64,000 bases of DNA, taken from contig NZ_JAMXFJ010000007.1 in assembly GCF_025460805.1 (NCBI RefSeq), positions 172,817-236,816 on the forward strand, in the 5' to 3' direction. A model generated the notes under the pieces. That model was not told the origin of the DNA, searched no databases, and saw nothing but the letters and a program-made list of their open reading frames with translations. The translations under genes were made by a program, and so were the position numbers. Within the stretch, counting starts at the first letter, position 1; every line of letters starts with the position of its first letter. The stretch is from Microvirga sesbaniae (GTDB lineage: Bacteria; Pseudomonadota; Alphaproteobacteria; Rhizobiales; Beijerinckiaceae). Positions 30,919 through 40,921 of the stretch are shown here, piece by piece.

Positions 30919-31548
30919 TCAGCGCCCGAAAATGCCCTTGAAGACCTGGGCCAGCTTGTTGTGCTTCTTCTTGCGGTCGACGTCGGCCTGGCTCTTCACC
31001 CAGGCGATCTGGACCACGCGGCGCTCGCCGGCGAAGGGCAGATGGCCGTGCCAGGAATTGTCGGCGCGCAGGAAGGCGAACATGGTGCCCATGACGGGCG
31101 GCACTTCCAGCTTGTAGCGGTCGTAGTTTTTCTCGTCGTAGAGCACGCGCAGGCGCCCGCCCTCGTCCTGCTGCCACTCGTCGTTCATGTAGATCAGCAT
31201 GGTCATGACCTTGGACGGGCCGTCCGTGTGGATGGCGCCGTATTTCGGCTGCGACTTCTTCATGATGGTGGTCAGGCGCGGATAGGGGTGCAGATCGATG
31301 CCGAACTTCTTCGACAGCTCCTCGGTCAGCTCCGGACCCTCGAGCTCGTCGATGAGCTGCTTGAAGCGCCCCTGGAGCTTGACCTCGTCCACGGTGAGGT
31401 AGCCGGGCTTGTCGATGGCGGGAAAGTCCCGCCGCAGCTCGTCGATCTTGTCCTGCTTCAGGACGCCGGATGCGAGAAGATAATCGTAAGGCTCGTTCGA
31501 GCGGTCGGCGTTGCGGACAGCTGTCAGGTCGACCAGTTCCATGGTCAT
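30919..31548 (-). CDS. 2-oxoglutarate/Fe(II)-dependent oxygenase
   Basis: 209 residues from the ATG at 31548 (MTMELVDL), chosen because AAGGGGA lies just upstream. The iron facial triad is visible: HTDG (about 107) and the distal His in WHGHLPF (about 165). The 2-oxoglutarate-binding Arg is likely in GERRVVQIAW. It is similar to prolyl-4-hydroxylase-like 2OG oxygenases; the hydroxylated substrate is unknown. It is transcribed in the same direction as ppx and ppk but 109 bp downstream of ppx. Confidence 0.88.
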   Translation of the reverse strand: MTMELVDLTAVRNADRSNEPYDYLLASGVLKQDKIDELRRDFPAIDKPGYLTVDEVKLQGRFKQLIDELEGPELTEELSKKFGIDLHPYPRLTTIMKKSQPKYGAIHTDGPSKVMTMLIYMNDEWQQDEGGRLRVLYDEKNYDRYKLEVPPVMGTMFAFLRADNSWHGHLPFAGERRVVQIAWVKSQADVDRKKKHNKLAQVFKGIFGR

Positions 31549-31656
31549 TTCCCCTTGGTGCGTGTTCTCTTGCGGGTTGGACAGTAGCGCAGCGAATGGC
31601 ACTGTAAACCCATCTTGGCGATGGGATACAGCGACGCACGCGCCCGCCCGCCCGTT

Positions 31657-33177
31657 TCACATGATTTCGATGACCGGATCCATGTTGAGAAGCTTGCCCA
31701 GCCCCCGCAGGCGGCCCGACAGGCGCTCGTTGGCGAGCGGCTCCAGATGGGCCGGCAGACGCAGCACGATCTGGCTGCCCCGGGCCGTGAGGGGCGCCTC
31801 GGGCAGCACGCCCTCCATGGCGACCGAGACCGGATAGGCGACCCGCATCAGGGCGGCGAGCAGCCGGGCGCGTTCCAGGAGGCGCGGACCGGCGAGCGTC
31901 TTGATGCGCGAGCTGACCTTGTCGGGAGACAGGCCCTCGTGCCGGAAGAAGATCGACAGGGCGAGATAGGCGCGGCCCGGATGGTCGAGCCCGGCGAAGG
32001 CCCCGTAGGCGATCAGGTTGAGGCTCTGCTCGCCCCGGTAGTCCGGGTGGGCACGCCAGCCGATGTCGGCCAGGAGGCAGGCGGCGCGCCGGAGCCGGGT
32101 GTCGTATTCCGTTTCCGGCAGGCCCAGGCTCCGAATGAAGGCCTCGGTCCATTGGCACAGCTCCACCCCGTGGCGGGGCGAGCGGGAGCGCAGGAGATTG
32201 AGGTCGCTGGCGGCGGCGAGCAGAGGATCGCGCTCGCGCGTTTCGGGATCGAGCCGGTCGAACAGCACGCCCTCGCGCACGCCGAAGGCCGAGATGGCCA
32301 CCTCGACCGGCTGGCCGAGCCGGATGATCTCCTCCAGCAGGATGGCCCCGTAGGCGAGCAGCGGTCGGCGGGCCTCCGAGACGCTCTCGATGTCCTTGAG
32401 GGTCTTGGCATCGGCCTCCTCGACGAGACGCAGGAAGTCGAGCCCGTCGTCGGGGTCGATGAGATAGCCGTGCATCACGTGCAGCGGGTAGTCCCGCGCC
32501 GCCTGGTGCAGCCGCGCCAGGGCGCGCCAAGTGCCGCCGACCGCGTAGAACGTGCGGCCATGGAGGTTCTCGAGGTATTCGGGAGCGCGTTCCAGGGTCT
32601 CGCGCACGATCCTCTGGGCCCGCTTCAGCGAGCCGCCGCTGAGATCCTGCAGGGCGAGACCGCCCAGGGGCATGGTGACCCCCTGCCCGACCTGCGAGCC
32701 CTGGACCTCCACGAGTTCCAGGCTGCCGCCGCCCATGTCGCCGACGATGCCGTCCGGCTCATGGAAGCCCGCGACGACGCCGAGGGCCGAGGCCCTCGCC
32801 TCCTCCGCGCCGGAGAGCAGGCTGATCGGCCGGCCGCAGGCCCGGGCGGCCGCCTCCAGGAAGGCCGGACCGTTGGAGGCGTCGCGCGCGGCGGCGGTCG
32901 CCAGGACGAAGACCTCGGACACCTGCATCGTGTCGCAGAGGACCCGGAACCGGTCGAGCGCCCGCAGGGCCCGGTCGACCGCCTCGTCGTCCAGACGGCC
33001 GGTGGTCGCCACATGGCGTCCGAGGCCGCAGAGGACCTTTTCGTTGTAGATCGGCGTGACGGCGCGGGAGAGGCCCTCGTAGGCCACGAGGCGCACCGAG
33101 TTCGACCCGATGTCGATGATGGCCACGGGACGGCCGATCTTGAGCCGTCCCTGAGCCTCCTGGCTTACGGCCTGCAT
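31657..33177 (-). CDS. ppx: Exopolyphosphatase / Ppx-GppA phosphatase
   Basis: 506 residues if translation starts at the ATG at 33177, one base after the ppk stop. A longer form starting at 33237 would overlap ppk by about 60 bp. Actin-like ATPase-fold motifs are AIIDIGSNSVRLVAYE (near the N-terminus) and GDMGGGSLELVEV. It hydrolyses polyphosphate or pppGpp. The gene follows ppk on the same strand, so synthesis and degradation of polyphosphate are encoded together. Confidence 0.94.
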   Translation of the reverse strand: MQAVSQEAQGRLKIGRPVAIIDIGSNSVRLVAYEGLSRAVTPIYNEKVLCGLGRHVATTGRLDDEAVDRALRALDRFRVLCDTMQVSEVFVLATAAARDASNGPAFLEAAARACGRPISLLSGAEEARASALGVVAGFHEPDGIVGDMGGGSLELVEVQGSQVGQGVTMPLGGLALQDLSGGSLKRAQRIVRETLERAPEYLENLHGRTFYAVGGTWRALARLHQAARDYPLHVMHGYLIDPDDGLDFLRLVEEADAKTLKDIESVSEARRPLLAYGAILLEEIIRLGQPVEVAISAFGVREGVLFDRLDPETRERDPLLAAASDLNLLRSRSPRHGVELCQWTEAFIRSLGLPETEYDTRLRRAACLLADIGWRAHPDYRGEQSLNLIAYGAFAGLDHPGRAYLALSIFFRHEGLSPDKVSSRIKTLAGPRLLERARLLAALMRVAYPVSVAMEGVLPEAPLTARGSQIVLRLPAHLEPLANERLSGRLRGLGKLLNMDPVIEIM

Positions 33178-33178
33178 G

Positions 33179-35497
33179 TCAGCGCTGCCCGCGCTTGGCG
33201 AGCGCTTTGGGGCTGGAGGTCTTGAGGGATTTGCCACGGCCCGACAAACTCGGATTTGTCATGAAATACTTGTGAGCGTTGAATGGTTCCTCGCCCTTGG
33301 CGGGCACCACCCGCTGGCTCGAGCCGTCGGGAAGCACCGTCCAGCTCTGCTCGTTGTCGAGGAGGTTGGCGAGCATGATCTGGTCGAGTACCTGCTGGTG
33401 CACGGTCGGGTTGAGGATCGGCATCAAGGCCTCGACGCGGCGGTCGAGGTTGCGCGACATGAGATCGGCGGACGAGATGTAGACGTGCGCCTTGGTGTTC
33501 GGCAGCGCCTGCCCGTTGCCGAAGGCATAGATGCGGGTGTGCTCCAGGAAGCGCCCGACGATGGACTTGACCCGGATGTTCTCCGACAGGCCCCTGATGC
33601 CGGGCCGGAGGCAGCAGATGCCGCGCACGATGAGATCGACCTGAACGCCCGCCGCGCTGGCGTCGTAGAGGGCGTCGATGATCTCGGGATCGGTCATGGA
33701 ATTGCACTTGCCCCAGATCGCGCCGGGCCGCCCCGCCCTGGCGTGCTCCACCTCCTCGGCGATGTGCTCGAGCAGGCGCTTCTTGAGGTTCAGCGGCGAG
33801 ACCGCCATGCGCTCAAGCTCGGCCGGCTCCGCATATCCGGTCACGAAGTTGAAGATGCGCGACACGTCCCGGCCGATCACCGGGTCGGCGGTGAAATAGG
33901 ACAGGTCGGTGTAGATGCGCGCGGTGATCGGGTGGTAGTTGCCCGTCCCCACATGGCAGTAGGTGATGAGCTGGCTGCCCTCGCGACGCACGACCATCGA
34001 CAGCTTCGCGTGGGTCTTCAGCTCGATGAAGCCGAACACCACCTGGGCACCGGCGCGCTCCAGGTCGCGGGCCCAGCGGATATTGGCCTCCTCGTCGAAC
34101 CGGGCCTTGAGCTCCACGAGGGCGGTCACGGACTTGCCGGCTTCCGCGGCTTCCGCCAGCGCCGCCACGATCGGGGAATCCGACGAGGTCCGGTAGAGGG
34201 TCTGCTTGATCGCCACCACGTTTGGGTCCCGCGCGGCCTGGCGCAGGAACTGCACCACCGCGTCGAAGGATTCGTAGGGGTGGTGAACGATGATGTCCTT
34301 CTCGCGGATCGCCGCGAAGCAGTCGCCGCTGTGCTCGCGGATGCGTTCGGGGAAGCGCGGATTGTAGGGCTTGAACTTCAGGTCGGGGCGTTCGAGCGCG
34401 ACGAGCTGCGACAGGTCGCGCAGGCCCATCATGCCCTCGACCACGAAGACCTCGTCGCTCGACACTTCCAGCTCCTCGGCCACGAAGAGGCGCAGATCCT
34501 CGGGCATGGCCGCCTCGACCTCCAGGCGGATCACGCTGCCCCGGCGGCGCTGCTTGAGGGCCGTCTCGAACAGGCGCACCAGATCCTCGGCCTCCTCCTC
34601 CACCTCGATGTCGGAGTCACGGATCACCCGGAAGGCGCCCTGCCCCTGGACCTCGTATCCTGGGAACAGGCGGCTCGTGTAGAGCACGATCATCTGCTCG
34701 AGGGCGATGAACCGGGTGGCGCCGGTCTCGGCGAAATCCGGCAGGCGGATGAAGCGCTCGGCGCGCGACGGCAGGCGGATCAGGGCGTTCAGCACCTTGC
34801 CGTCGCTCTGGCGCACCAGCTTCAGGGCGATGGAGGAACCCAGATTCGGGATGAACGGAAAAGGATGCGCCGGATCGATGGCGAGCGGCGTCAGGACCGG
34901 GAAGACGTGGTTGAGGAAGTAATCCTCGAGCCAGGAGGCCTCCGCCTTGGTCAGGCCGGAGCCTTCCGTCAGAACGATGCCCTCCTCCAGCAGGGCGTCG
35001 CGCAACTCGCGCCAGCGCCGCTGCTGGTCGGATGCGAGGTTCGACACGGCGACCGCGATCTTGGCGAGCTGCTCCTGCGGAGTGAGCCCGTCCTGCGATG
35101 TCGTGGCGACGCCCGAGCGCACCTGCCCGATCAGGCCGGCGACGCGGACCATGAAGAACTCGTCGAGGTTGTCGGCTGAGATCGACAGGAAGCGCAGTTG
35201 CTCCAGGAGCGGATGGTTGCGGTTCGAGGCCTCCTCGAACACCCGCCGGTTGAACTGCAGCCAGGACAGCTCGCGGTTGATGAAGCGCTGCGGAAACTTC
35301 CGGAGCACCGCCCCGTCGAGCTCGATGTCCGGCGGCGCCTTGGGCAACGGGGCCTCGCTGACGGTCTCCACCTCCTTCAGGGCAATCGCGCTGCGCACTT
35401 CGACCTCCGCCGCTTCCTTCTTCGGCGACCGTTTTGCTCTGGGCTTCGTGACGGTTTCACGACGGTTCGACAACGCGGCGTTGATGTCAGGCTTCAC
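33179..35497 (-). CDS. ppk: Polyphosphate kinase 1
   Basis: 772 residues. A basic N-terminal extension (about 1-65) precedes the conserved [19 protein letters not shown]. The phosphohistidine region is [14 protein letters not shown], and the second catalytic His is in [12 protein letters not shown]. It makes polyphosphate from ATP. The start overlaps the hdaA stop by 4 bp (ATGA), and ppx starts one base after its stop. Confidence 0.97.
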   Translation of the reverse strand: MKPDINAALSNRRETVTKPRAKRSPKKEAAEVEVRSAIALKEVETVSEAPLPKAPPDIELDGAVLRKFPQRFINRELSWLQFNRRVFEEASNRNHPLLEQLRFLSISADNLDEFFMVRVAGLIGQVRSGVATTSQDGLTPQEQLAKIAVAVSNLASDQQRRWRELRDALLEEGIVLTEGSGLTKAEASWLEDYFLNHVFPVLTPLAIDPAHPFPFIPNLGSSIALKLVRQSDGKVLNALIRLPSRAERFIRLPDFAETGATRFIALEQMIVLYTSRLFPGYEVQGQGAFRVIRDSDIEVEEEAEDLVRLFETALKQRRRGSVIRLEVEAAMPEDLRLFVAEELEVSSDEVFVVEGMMGLRDLSQLVALERPDLKFKPYNPRFPERIREHSGDCFAAIREKDIIVHHPYESFDAVVQFLRQAARDPNVVAIKQTLYRTSSDSPIVAALAEAAEAGKSVTALVELKARFDEEANIRWARDLERAGAQVVFGFIELKTHAKLSMVVRREGSQLITYCHVGTGNYHPITARIYTDLSYFTADPVIGRDVSRIFNFVTGYAEPAELERMAVSPLNLKKRLLEHIAEEVEHARAGRPGAIWGKCNSMTDPEIIDALYDASAAGVQVDLIVRGICCLRPGIRGLSENIRVKSIVGRFLEHTRIYAFGNGQALPNTKAHVYISSADLMSRNLDRRVEALMPILNPTVHQQVLDQIMLANLLDNEQSWTVLPDGSSQRVVPAKGEEPFNAHKYFMTNPSLSGRGKSLKTSSPKALAKRGQR

Positions 35498-36186
35498 TCG
35501 CTCTCATCCATTTCCTGTGCGGCGCCAAGGATCTCCGCGGCGATCGTTCGTGACACGCGCCGGCCCCGGCTCAGGGCCTCCCGGTCGAGGAGCGCCACGA
35601 GCTCGGATGCCTTTGCCAAAGACCGTTCGATCCGCAGGGCAATATAATCGACAACGGAGGTGTCGACCACGAGTTGCCTGTCGACGAAGAGCTTCACCAG
35701 GACGGCTTTGAGCAGCGCATCGTCCGGCGCCTCCAGCGAGACGCTCGGCGCGAGGCGCAGGCGCGACAGGAGATCCGGCGTCCGCAGGGACCAGCGGTCG
35801 GGCGGTGTCTCGCAGGTGATCAGCAGGGAAGCCTTCTTCTCGCGCGCCAGGTTCAGGAGATGGAACAGGGCCGCCTCGTCCCGTTCGCCCCGGTCCATGT
35901 CCTCGATGGCGAGCGCGCCGTTCGAGACCAGATGCGGGACCTTGTCCTGGGTGATGCCGGAAGCGTCGATGGTCCAGGCGCGGGCGTTCGTCGCCCAGAT
36001 CGACGCGAGATGGCTCTTGCCGCTGCCGCGGGGTCCGACGAGGAGCAGGATCGTGTCCGGCCAGTCGGGCCAGCTCTCGATGAGGCCGTAGGCCTGCTCG
36101 TTCGACGGGCTGACGAGGAAGTCCTCGGCGCCGAACCGGGGATCGAGCGGAAGATCGAAGGCGAGCTGCTTGGGCGTCTCACGCAT
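35494..36186 (-). CDS. hdaA: DnaA regulatory inactivator homolog HdaA
   Basis: 230 residues, a DnaA-like AAA+ module lacking the DNA-binding domain IV. It has an N-terminal clamp-binding QLAFDLPLD motif (residues about 7-15), Walker [12 protein letters not shown] (about 51-61) and AIEDMDRG as the Walker B region. Hda-type proteins with the DNA clamp promote ATP hydrolysis on DnaA after initiation. The start overlaps the end of the upstream permease gene by 8 bp, and the gene is coupled to ppk. Confidence 0.93.
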   Translation of the reverse strand: MRETPKQLAFDLPLDPRFGAEDFLVSPSNEQAYGLIESWPDWPDTILLLVGPRGSGKSHLASIWATNARAWTIDASGITQDKVPHLVSNGALAIEDMDRGERDEAALFHLLNLAREKKASLLITCETPPDRWSLRTPDLLSRLRLAPSVSLEAPDDALLKAVLVKLFVDRQLVVDTSVVDYIALRIERSLAKASELVALLDREALSRGRRVSRTIAAEILGAAQEMDESE

Positions 36187-37294
36187 CGAGGTCGACCTTC
36201 TCGGGCTCGACCTTCGGTTTCAGGATCACCGGCTCGGTCCCGCGATAGAGGGGGCTCGCCAGGTACTGCCGCAGGGCAAAGCGCGCCACGACTCCCACGG
36301 CGGCCGCGAGCGGGACCGCGAGCAGCAGGCCGACGAAGCCGAAGAGCGCGCCGAAGGCCACGAGGGCGAACATGAGCCAAACCGGATGCAGACCGACGGA
36401 ATCGCCCACCAGCTTCGGGGACAGAATGTTGCCCTCCACGAACTGGCCGAAGATGAAGATGCCGAGCGTCGCGGCGATCATGGTCCAGTCCGGCCAGAAC
36501 TGCACGATGGCGACGCCGACCGACAGGATGAGGCCGGTGAGCGAGCCCACATAGGGGATGAAGCTCAGGATGCCCGCCGTCATGCCGATCAAGGCGCCGA
36601 AATTGAGCCCGATCAGCGCCAGGCTCACCGCATAGAAGGTTCCCAGGATGAGGCAGACCAGGGCCTGGCCGCGGACGAAGCCCGCGATCGCCCGGTCGAT
36701 GTCGCGGGCGATGGCCCGGATCGTCTCCCGGTGCTTCATCGGCATCCACGAATCGACCGTCCGGACCATGCGGTCCCAGTCGACGAGCATGTAGAAGGCG
36801 ACGACCGGGGTCACCACCAGCAGGGAGAAGATGCCGATCAGGGCCTGCCCGCCGGACCACAATCCCTGCAGGAAGGCCGTCACCCAGGCGATGCCCTGGC
36901 TGATGAGGTTGCCCACGGAGGGCGGGGTCGCCGGCAGGGCATCCTCGATCCCGAGCTTGCGGATCAGCGGACCGAGCTGCTCGGCCCCGAGCTCCTGAAG
37001 CCGCGCCACATAGCCCGGCAGCCGCTCCACGAAGGCCCCCACCTGCTGGGCCGCGAAGGGCACCAGGATCATGAGGGCCACGATGAAGACCAGGACGAAC
37101 AGGACCAGGATCAGCAGGCTCGCGCCCAGGCGCCCGATGCCGACCTTCTGCAGCCGGTCGGCCAGGGGATCGAGCAGATAGGCCAGCGCGAAGCCCGCCA
37201 CGAAGGGCAGCAGGATGCCCCTCAGGACGAACAGCAGCAGAACCGCCACGACCAGCGCCGCAATCCAGAACCCGATCTGCCGTTGGACCGTCAT
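36179..37294 (-). CDS. AI-2E/PerM family permease
   Basis: 371 residues from the ATG at 37294, with GGAG upstream; longer in-frame extension runs into the neighbouring gene. Eight or so membrane segments follow the family pattern: N-terminal pair, large soluble loop (about 60-150), then a multi-helix C-terminal half with GMTAGILSFIPYVGSL (about 232-247). PerM/YdgG proteins are proposed exporters of small molecules or ions. The C-terminal tail ([13 protein letters not shown]) is charged. It lies in the hdaA block, 29 bp after the phosphatidyltransferase gene. Confidence 0.9.
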   Translation of the reverse strand: MTVQRQIGFWIAALVVAVLLLFVLRGILLPFVAGFALAYLLDPLADRLQKVGIGRLGASLLILVLFVLVFIVALMILVPFAAQQVGAFVERLPGYVARLQELGAEQLGPLIRKLGIEDALPATPPSVGNLISQGIAWVTAFLQGLWSGGQALIGIFSLLVVTPVVAFYMLVDWDRMVRTVDSWMPMKHRETIRAIARDIDRAIAGFVRGQALVCLILGTFYAVSLALIGLNFGALIGMTAGILSFIPYVGSLTGLILSVGVAIVQFWPDWTMIAATLGIFIFGQFVEGNILSPKLVGDSVGLHPVWLMFALVAFGALFGFVGLLLAVPLAAAVGVVARFALRQYLASPLYRGTEPVILKPKVEPEKVDLDA

Positions 37295-37323
37295 CGGTAC
37301 TCCATAGCTGCCAATTCTGGCCT

Positions 37324-37917
37324 TCAGGTGGTCATGTGCCGCAGCCAGCCCCCGAGATAGGCACCGGCGGACGCTATGGTCAAGGTGGCGACCAACACCA
37401 TGGCGACCTCGTCGAACCCCGCGAGATCCACCCCGAAGGCATTCGCCGCAAGGGCATAGGCGGCAAAGGCGATCTGCGCCCCGGTGTTCAGCTTGCTCAC
37501 GAGGAGCGGCTTGATCTCCACCGGACGGCTCATGATCCAGGACAGGAGGATCGCCGCCACGATCATCACGTCCCGCGACACGACCACGATGGCGAGCCAG
37601 CTCGGGATCGCCCCCACGATGGCCAGCGTCACGTAGATCGAGACCAGCAGCGCCTTGTCGGCGATCGGATCGATATAGGCGCCGAACTCGCTCTTCTGGT
37701 TGAAATGGCGGGCGATGAACCCGTCGATCCCGTCCGAGACCCCGGCCACGACGAAGAGCACGAAAGCCGTGCTCCACCGGTGCTGCATGATCATGACGAT
37801 CACGATGGGCACGATGATCAGCCGGCCGATGGTGATGATGTTCGGAATGGTCATCCGCCCGATGATGGCCGGTCGAGGCGCGGAGTTCAATCGTCGGGTC
37901 GGCAGGATGGGGATCAT
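37324..37917 (-). CDS. CDP-alcohol phosphatidyltransferase
   Basis: 197 residues from the ATG at 37917, preceded by GGGAGAGG; an internal ATG at 37854 (MTIPNIITIG) is an alternative. The family motif is intact as SDGIDGFIARHF followed by GAYIDPIADK (about 64-90), containing the metal-binding aspartates. There are several membrane helices. It transfers a phosphatidyl group from CDP-diacylglycerol to an alcohol; PgsA-like activity is likely but the alcohol cannot be read from sequence. Confidence 0.9.
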   Translation of the reverse strand: MIPILPTRRLNSAPRPAIIGRMTIPNIITIGRLIIVPIVIVMIMQHRWSTAFVLFVVAGVSDGIDGFIARHFNQKSEFGAYIDPIADKALLVSIYVTLAIVGAIPSWLAIVVVSRDVMIVAAILLSWIMSRPVEIKPLLVSKLNTGAQIAFAAYALAANAFGVDLAGFDEVAMVLVATLTIASAGAYLGGWLRHMTT

Positions 37918-37924
37918 GGGCACC

Positions 37925-38020
37925 TCTCCCGGTCATGACCGGACCTATCCCGGCCACCCCGCTTCCGTCACCGGGCCCGCCGCGTCCTGGCCGGGCCTGT
38001 CCCGGCCATCCCGATCGGAA
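37925..38020. repeat. Family B palindromic elements
   Basis: GGTCATGACCGGACCTATCC and GGCCGGGCCTGTCCCGGCC-type units adjoin the 5' end of the phosphatidyltransferase gene. Confidence 0.75.
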
Positions 38021-38205
38021 AGGCATCCCACCTCGAACAAGGGGTTTTCCCGCACGAGCCTGGCGATATCAGGACGGAGGTCCTGGGCCGCCGTCGACCC
38101 GCCGCACGGGGACAAAATTCGCCGGAGCGGGAACCTTAGCCTTTTGTGGCCGTCATTCCTGGGAGGCCTTCATCGACGACACGGCCGACCCGGGGAGACC
38201 GACCG

Positions 38206-38778
38206 ATGCGAGAATGGATCACATTCGCCTGCCTGCTCCTGGGAGCGACCGGCATCGCCGCTCCCGCCGCGGGCGCGGAGGTCTCCATCGCGGTGAACAA
38301 GACGACCCAGCGCATGACCGTGTCGGTGGACGGCGTCGAACGCTACGCGTGGCCCGTCTCGACGGGAACGATCGACTACTCGACTCCCACCGGCGCCTTC
38401 ACGCCCTCGCGCCTGGCGAGGGAGCACTATTCGCGGGAATGGGACGACGCGCCGATGCCGCACTCGATCTTCTTCACGGATTCCGGTCACGCCATTCATG
38501 GCAGCCGCGCCACCGGCCTTCTGGGCTCCCCCGCATCGCATGGCTGCATCCGGCTGTCGCCGACCAATGCCCGTCTCCTTTTCGCCCTCGTCGAGGCCGA
38601 AGGCCCGGCCAACACGAGGATCGAGATCACCGGATTCGACCCGATCGGGACGATCGTCGGCGGCAGGAACGGGACCCGGCTCGACTCCAGCCGGCTCACC
38701 AGCTTCGATCCTCTCACGGACGGGATCATGTCAGGCGGCGGTCCAATCCGGCGAAGCGCGGTCGGACGACAGCCCTAG
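38206..38778 (+). CDS. L,D-transpeptidase (YkuD domain), exported
   Basis: 190 residues from the ATG at 38206, preceded by GGGGAG. A signal peptide (MREWITFACLLLGATGIAAP, cleavage near AGA-EVS) leads to a YkuD domain. The catalytic region is HGSRATGLLG followed by SHGCIRLSPTNA (about 123-135), with the active-site Cys in SHGCIRL. It would form 3-3 crosslinks in peptidoglycan or attach proteins to it. The TAG stop is followed at once by a family A half-element (CGCATCGTGCGG). Confidence 0.94.
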   Translation: MREWITFACLLLGATGIAAPAAGAEVSIAVNKTTQRMTVSVDGVERYAWPVSTGTIDYSTPTGAFTPSRLAREHYSREWDDAPMPHSIFFTDSGHAIHGSRATGLLGSPASHGCIRLSPTNARLLFALVEAEGPANTRIEITGFDPIGTIVGGRNGTRLDSSRLTSFDPLTDGIMSGGGPIRRSAVGRQP

Positions 38779-38836
38779 CGCATCGTGCGGCGCCAGAGGG
38801 CCGCTCCAACGAGGCCCTCTTCACCAAGAGGAGCCA

Positions 38837-38921
38837 TGGTGCGGCCGAGAGGACTCGAACCTCCACGGGTCTCCCCGCTACCACCTCAAGGTAGTGCGTC
38901 TACCAATTCCGCCACGGCCGC
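38837..38921 (-). tRNA. tRNA-Leu, anticodon GAG
   Basis: 85 nt including an encoded CCA. The acceptor stem pairs GCGGCCG with CGGCCGC. The D-arm is GGCGGAATTGGTAGACGC-like, typical of tRNA-Leu. The anticodon stem CTACC/GGTAG encloses loop TTGAGGT with anticodon GAG, which reads CUC/CUU. A variable arm and the GGTTCGAGTCC T-arm follow. It lies between the L,D-transpeptidase gene and a small ORF. Confidence 0.96.
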
Positions 38922-39032
38922 GCTCCCATCGGCTAGCGGATCGGGGCGCCGACCGCAAGCCCCGGCCTTGCGCTCCGGGGGTGCCGATCACATCTGCGAC
39001 AGAACCCCACCCATCACGACGAGAGGCTGCCG

Positions 39033-39257
39033 ATGAACGACCCGTGCGGATCGCATGCGACTCCTCGCGACGACGACGCTCTGGACGACGCGGCCTTCGC
39101 GCGGGACGGCCTGGCGGAGGAACTCGCCCTCCTGGCCTCGGCGCTGGAGGGACACGGGTGCCCCTGCGTGGCGGCGACATTCCGCCAGGCGGCCCGGCGG
39201 CGCCGGGTGCAGACCCTCCTCGAGACCGCCCTGGCTCGCGCGGCCCGGGTCGTCTAG
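39033..39257 (+). CDS. Small hypothetical protein
   Basis: 74 residues, MNDPCGSHATPRDDDALDDA at the start. An acidic N-terminal half is followed by an Ala/Leu/Arg-rich helical half (ALEGHGCPCVAATFRQAARR). A GAGAGG motif lies upstream of the ATG. No family recognised. The TAG stop abuts a family A repeat (TAG then CGCATCGGACATG). Confidence 0.5.
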   Translation: MNDPCGSHATPRDDDALDDAAFARDGLAEELALLASALEGHGCPCVAATFRQAARRRRVQTLLETALARAARVV

Positions 39258-39725
39258 CGCATCGGACATGAAAAGGGGGCCCACTTTCGGGTCCGATGCT
39301 CCACTCTTGGCAGGCGCATCGTTGAGTGCGGCCCCGAAGGGCCGCGTCAGCGACCCGCTTTCGACCGCACGATGCGCTCGGCAGTCTTCCGACCGAGGTC
39401 ATCGGGACAAGCCCGGTGATGACGTGGGAGGGTGACCATCGGAGTAGCGCGACCTTTCCACGTCATGGCCGGGCTTGTCCCGGCCATCCCGATCGGAAGG
39501 GCGCGGCGCCTCTCGTACCGGGATCACCGGGACGAGCCCGGTGATGACGTGGAGGATGAGATACCCGGCTCGCACCACCCTCCTCGTCATGGCCGGCCGT
39601 TCATCACCCGCGTCTCGCCGGCCATCCCGATTGGGCGATGCTCCCAACTTGGAGCGGCGCATCGTTCGTGGAGGACCTAGAGGCTCACGAGGGGGGCCCG
39701 CTTTCGTTCGCACGATGCCTAGCGA
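39255..39725. repeat. Mixed family A and B repeat cluster
   Basis: This gap of about 590 bp (39258-39846) has no convincing gene. It starts with CTAGCGCATCGGACATG and the AAAAGGGGGCCCACTTT... inverted repeat. Three family B units follow (near 39399, 39464 and 39524, e.g. CATGGCCGGGCTTGTCCCGG), then a family A unit ending GCACGATGCCTAG near 39722. Confidence 0.88.
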
Positions 39726-39846
39726 CCGCTTAGGAAGAGCGGCGCGGTCGGGGTTCGCGCTCCTGCATTCGCCAGGCTCACAAAAAAGCCGTCGATGTTT
39801 CGGAAGGACCCCGCTCCGCATCGACCATCATGGGGGTACGAGGTCC

Positions 39847-40284
39847 TTGAGCACCGGCATCGTCGCGACTGCAATCGTCCTGATCATCGGCTACGTCATC
39901 GTGTCGAGGATCGTCGGCCTGGCGTTCCGCCTCGTGGTTCCCCTGGTCCTGATCGTGCTTCTGGGGGGAGCCGGCGTGTTCTCGAGCCTGATGCCGGGGC
40001 ACTCCGCCGCTGACCCCTATGCGCCCTACGGAGAGGCCCAGCATCGCTCTGCCGCCGACATCGGAGACCTGCGCCTGCGCGACATCGCCGACATGGCGGT
40101 CGACGCGGTCCGCTCCGTGCTCCGGGGCAGCCTCGCCCTGCTGAATGGCATCTCCGAATCCGAGCGGGGGCAGGAGCCGCGCTGGCCGGACGAGCCGGAA
40201 CACACCCGGCGGGGCGAGCCCTATGGGCCCCGGTCCGGCTTCGCCGACGACCCGCGCCGGGACGAACCACGGCCCCGGTGGTGA
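39847..40284 (+). CDS. Small membrane-anchored hypothetical protein
   Basis: 145 residues from a TTG at 39847 with GAGG seven bases upstream; no good in-frame ATG is available before the first hydrophobic segment. Two hydrophobic segments (IVATAIVLIIGYVIVSRIVG and LVVPLVLIVLLGGAGVF) come first. A hydrophilic, Arg/Asp/Pro-rich tail follows (WPDEPEHTRRGEPYGPRSG). No family recognised. It is convergent with the glycosylase gene, and the two stops are 22 bp apart. Confidence 0.6.
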   Translation: MSTGIVATAIVLIIGYVIVSRIVGLAFRLVVPLVLIVLLGGAGVFSSLMPGHSAADPYAPYGEAQHRSAADIGDLRLRDIADMAVDAVRSVLRGSLALLNGISESERGQEPRWPDEPEHTRRGEPYGPRSGFADDPRRDEPRPRW

Positions 40285-40306
40285 CCGGGCCGGAACAGAA
40301 TCCCGA

Positions 40307-40921
40307 TCAGATCTTCCGACTGAGGAAGCGCGACCCCGCAAGCGCAAAGCGCCACGGCCTGTCGGTGGCGCGCGTGATCCCGATCCTCGACCCCGCGGTC
40401 ACCAGAGCCGGGACCTTCCGGCCGAAGACCCGGAAGGGCGCCCGGTCCAACGGCAGCCCGTTATGGGCGATCGTCACGCCCAGGGCCTGACAGAGACGGC
40501 CAGGACCCGAGCAGAGAAGGCGAGGATCGTCGAGCCCTCGCCGCGCCATCATCGTCTCGAGGCCGTCGGCGGGCTCCAAGGCCCGGATCAGGACGGCGCT
40601 CCCCGGCAGGCAGACGACGTTCAGGCACCAGTGGATCCCGTAAGACCGGTACACGTAGGCATGCCCGGCCGGCCCGAACATGGCTGCGTTGCGCACGGTC
40701 GGGCCGCAGAAGCTGTGCGAGGCCGGATCGTCGCCCGTATAGGCCTCGGTTTCGACGATCACCCCGCCGATTCCGTCGACGAGCAGAGTCGCCCCGACGA
40801 GATCCTGGGCGACCGCGACGGCATCGCGGGCGAAGAACGCGGGCGACAGGATCGCGTCCTTCCGCAGTGTCTTCGGGACGGGCACCGGTTCACAGGCCTT
40901 CCTGAGCCCGGATCCGGTCAT
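40307..40921 (-). CDS. 3-methyladenine DNA glycosylase (AAG/Mpg family)
   Basis: 204 residues, normal for the alkyladenine glycosylase family. The conserved blocks are [33 protein letters not shown] (about 53-70, containing the catalytic Glu), [18 protein letters not shown] and [11 protein letters not shown]. It removes alkylated purines. The start lies inside the end of the EcsC gene (32-bp overlap); a later start is possible. Confidence 0.93.
   Translation of the reverse strand: MTGSGLRKACEPVPVPKTLRKDAILSPAFFARDAVAVAQDLVGATLLVDGIGGVIVETEAYTGDDPASHSFCGPTVRNAAMFGPAGHAYVYRSYGIHWCLNVVCLPGSAVLIRALEPADGLETMMARRGLDDPRLLCSGPGRLCQALGVTIAHNGLPLDRAPFRVFGRKVPALVTAGSRIGITRATDRPWRFALAGSRFLSRKI

Noticed and set aside
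33178..33237. Longer ppx start overlapping ppk
   Set aside because: The ATG one base after the ppk stop fits the operon spacing better, and the extra residues are low complexity. The longer form cannot be fully excluded.
38837..38921. tRNA-Leu as an integration site for a mobile island
   Set aside because: No integrase gene lies nearby, and I saw no second copy of the tRNA 3' end in the window.
39475..39846. Upstream in-frame extension of the small membrane protein at 39847
   Set aside because: The extension reads through family A/B repeats; the protein-like sequence begins at the TTG with a ribosome-binding site.
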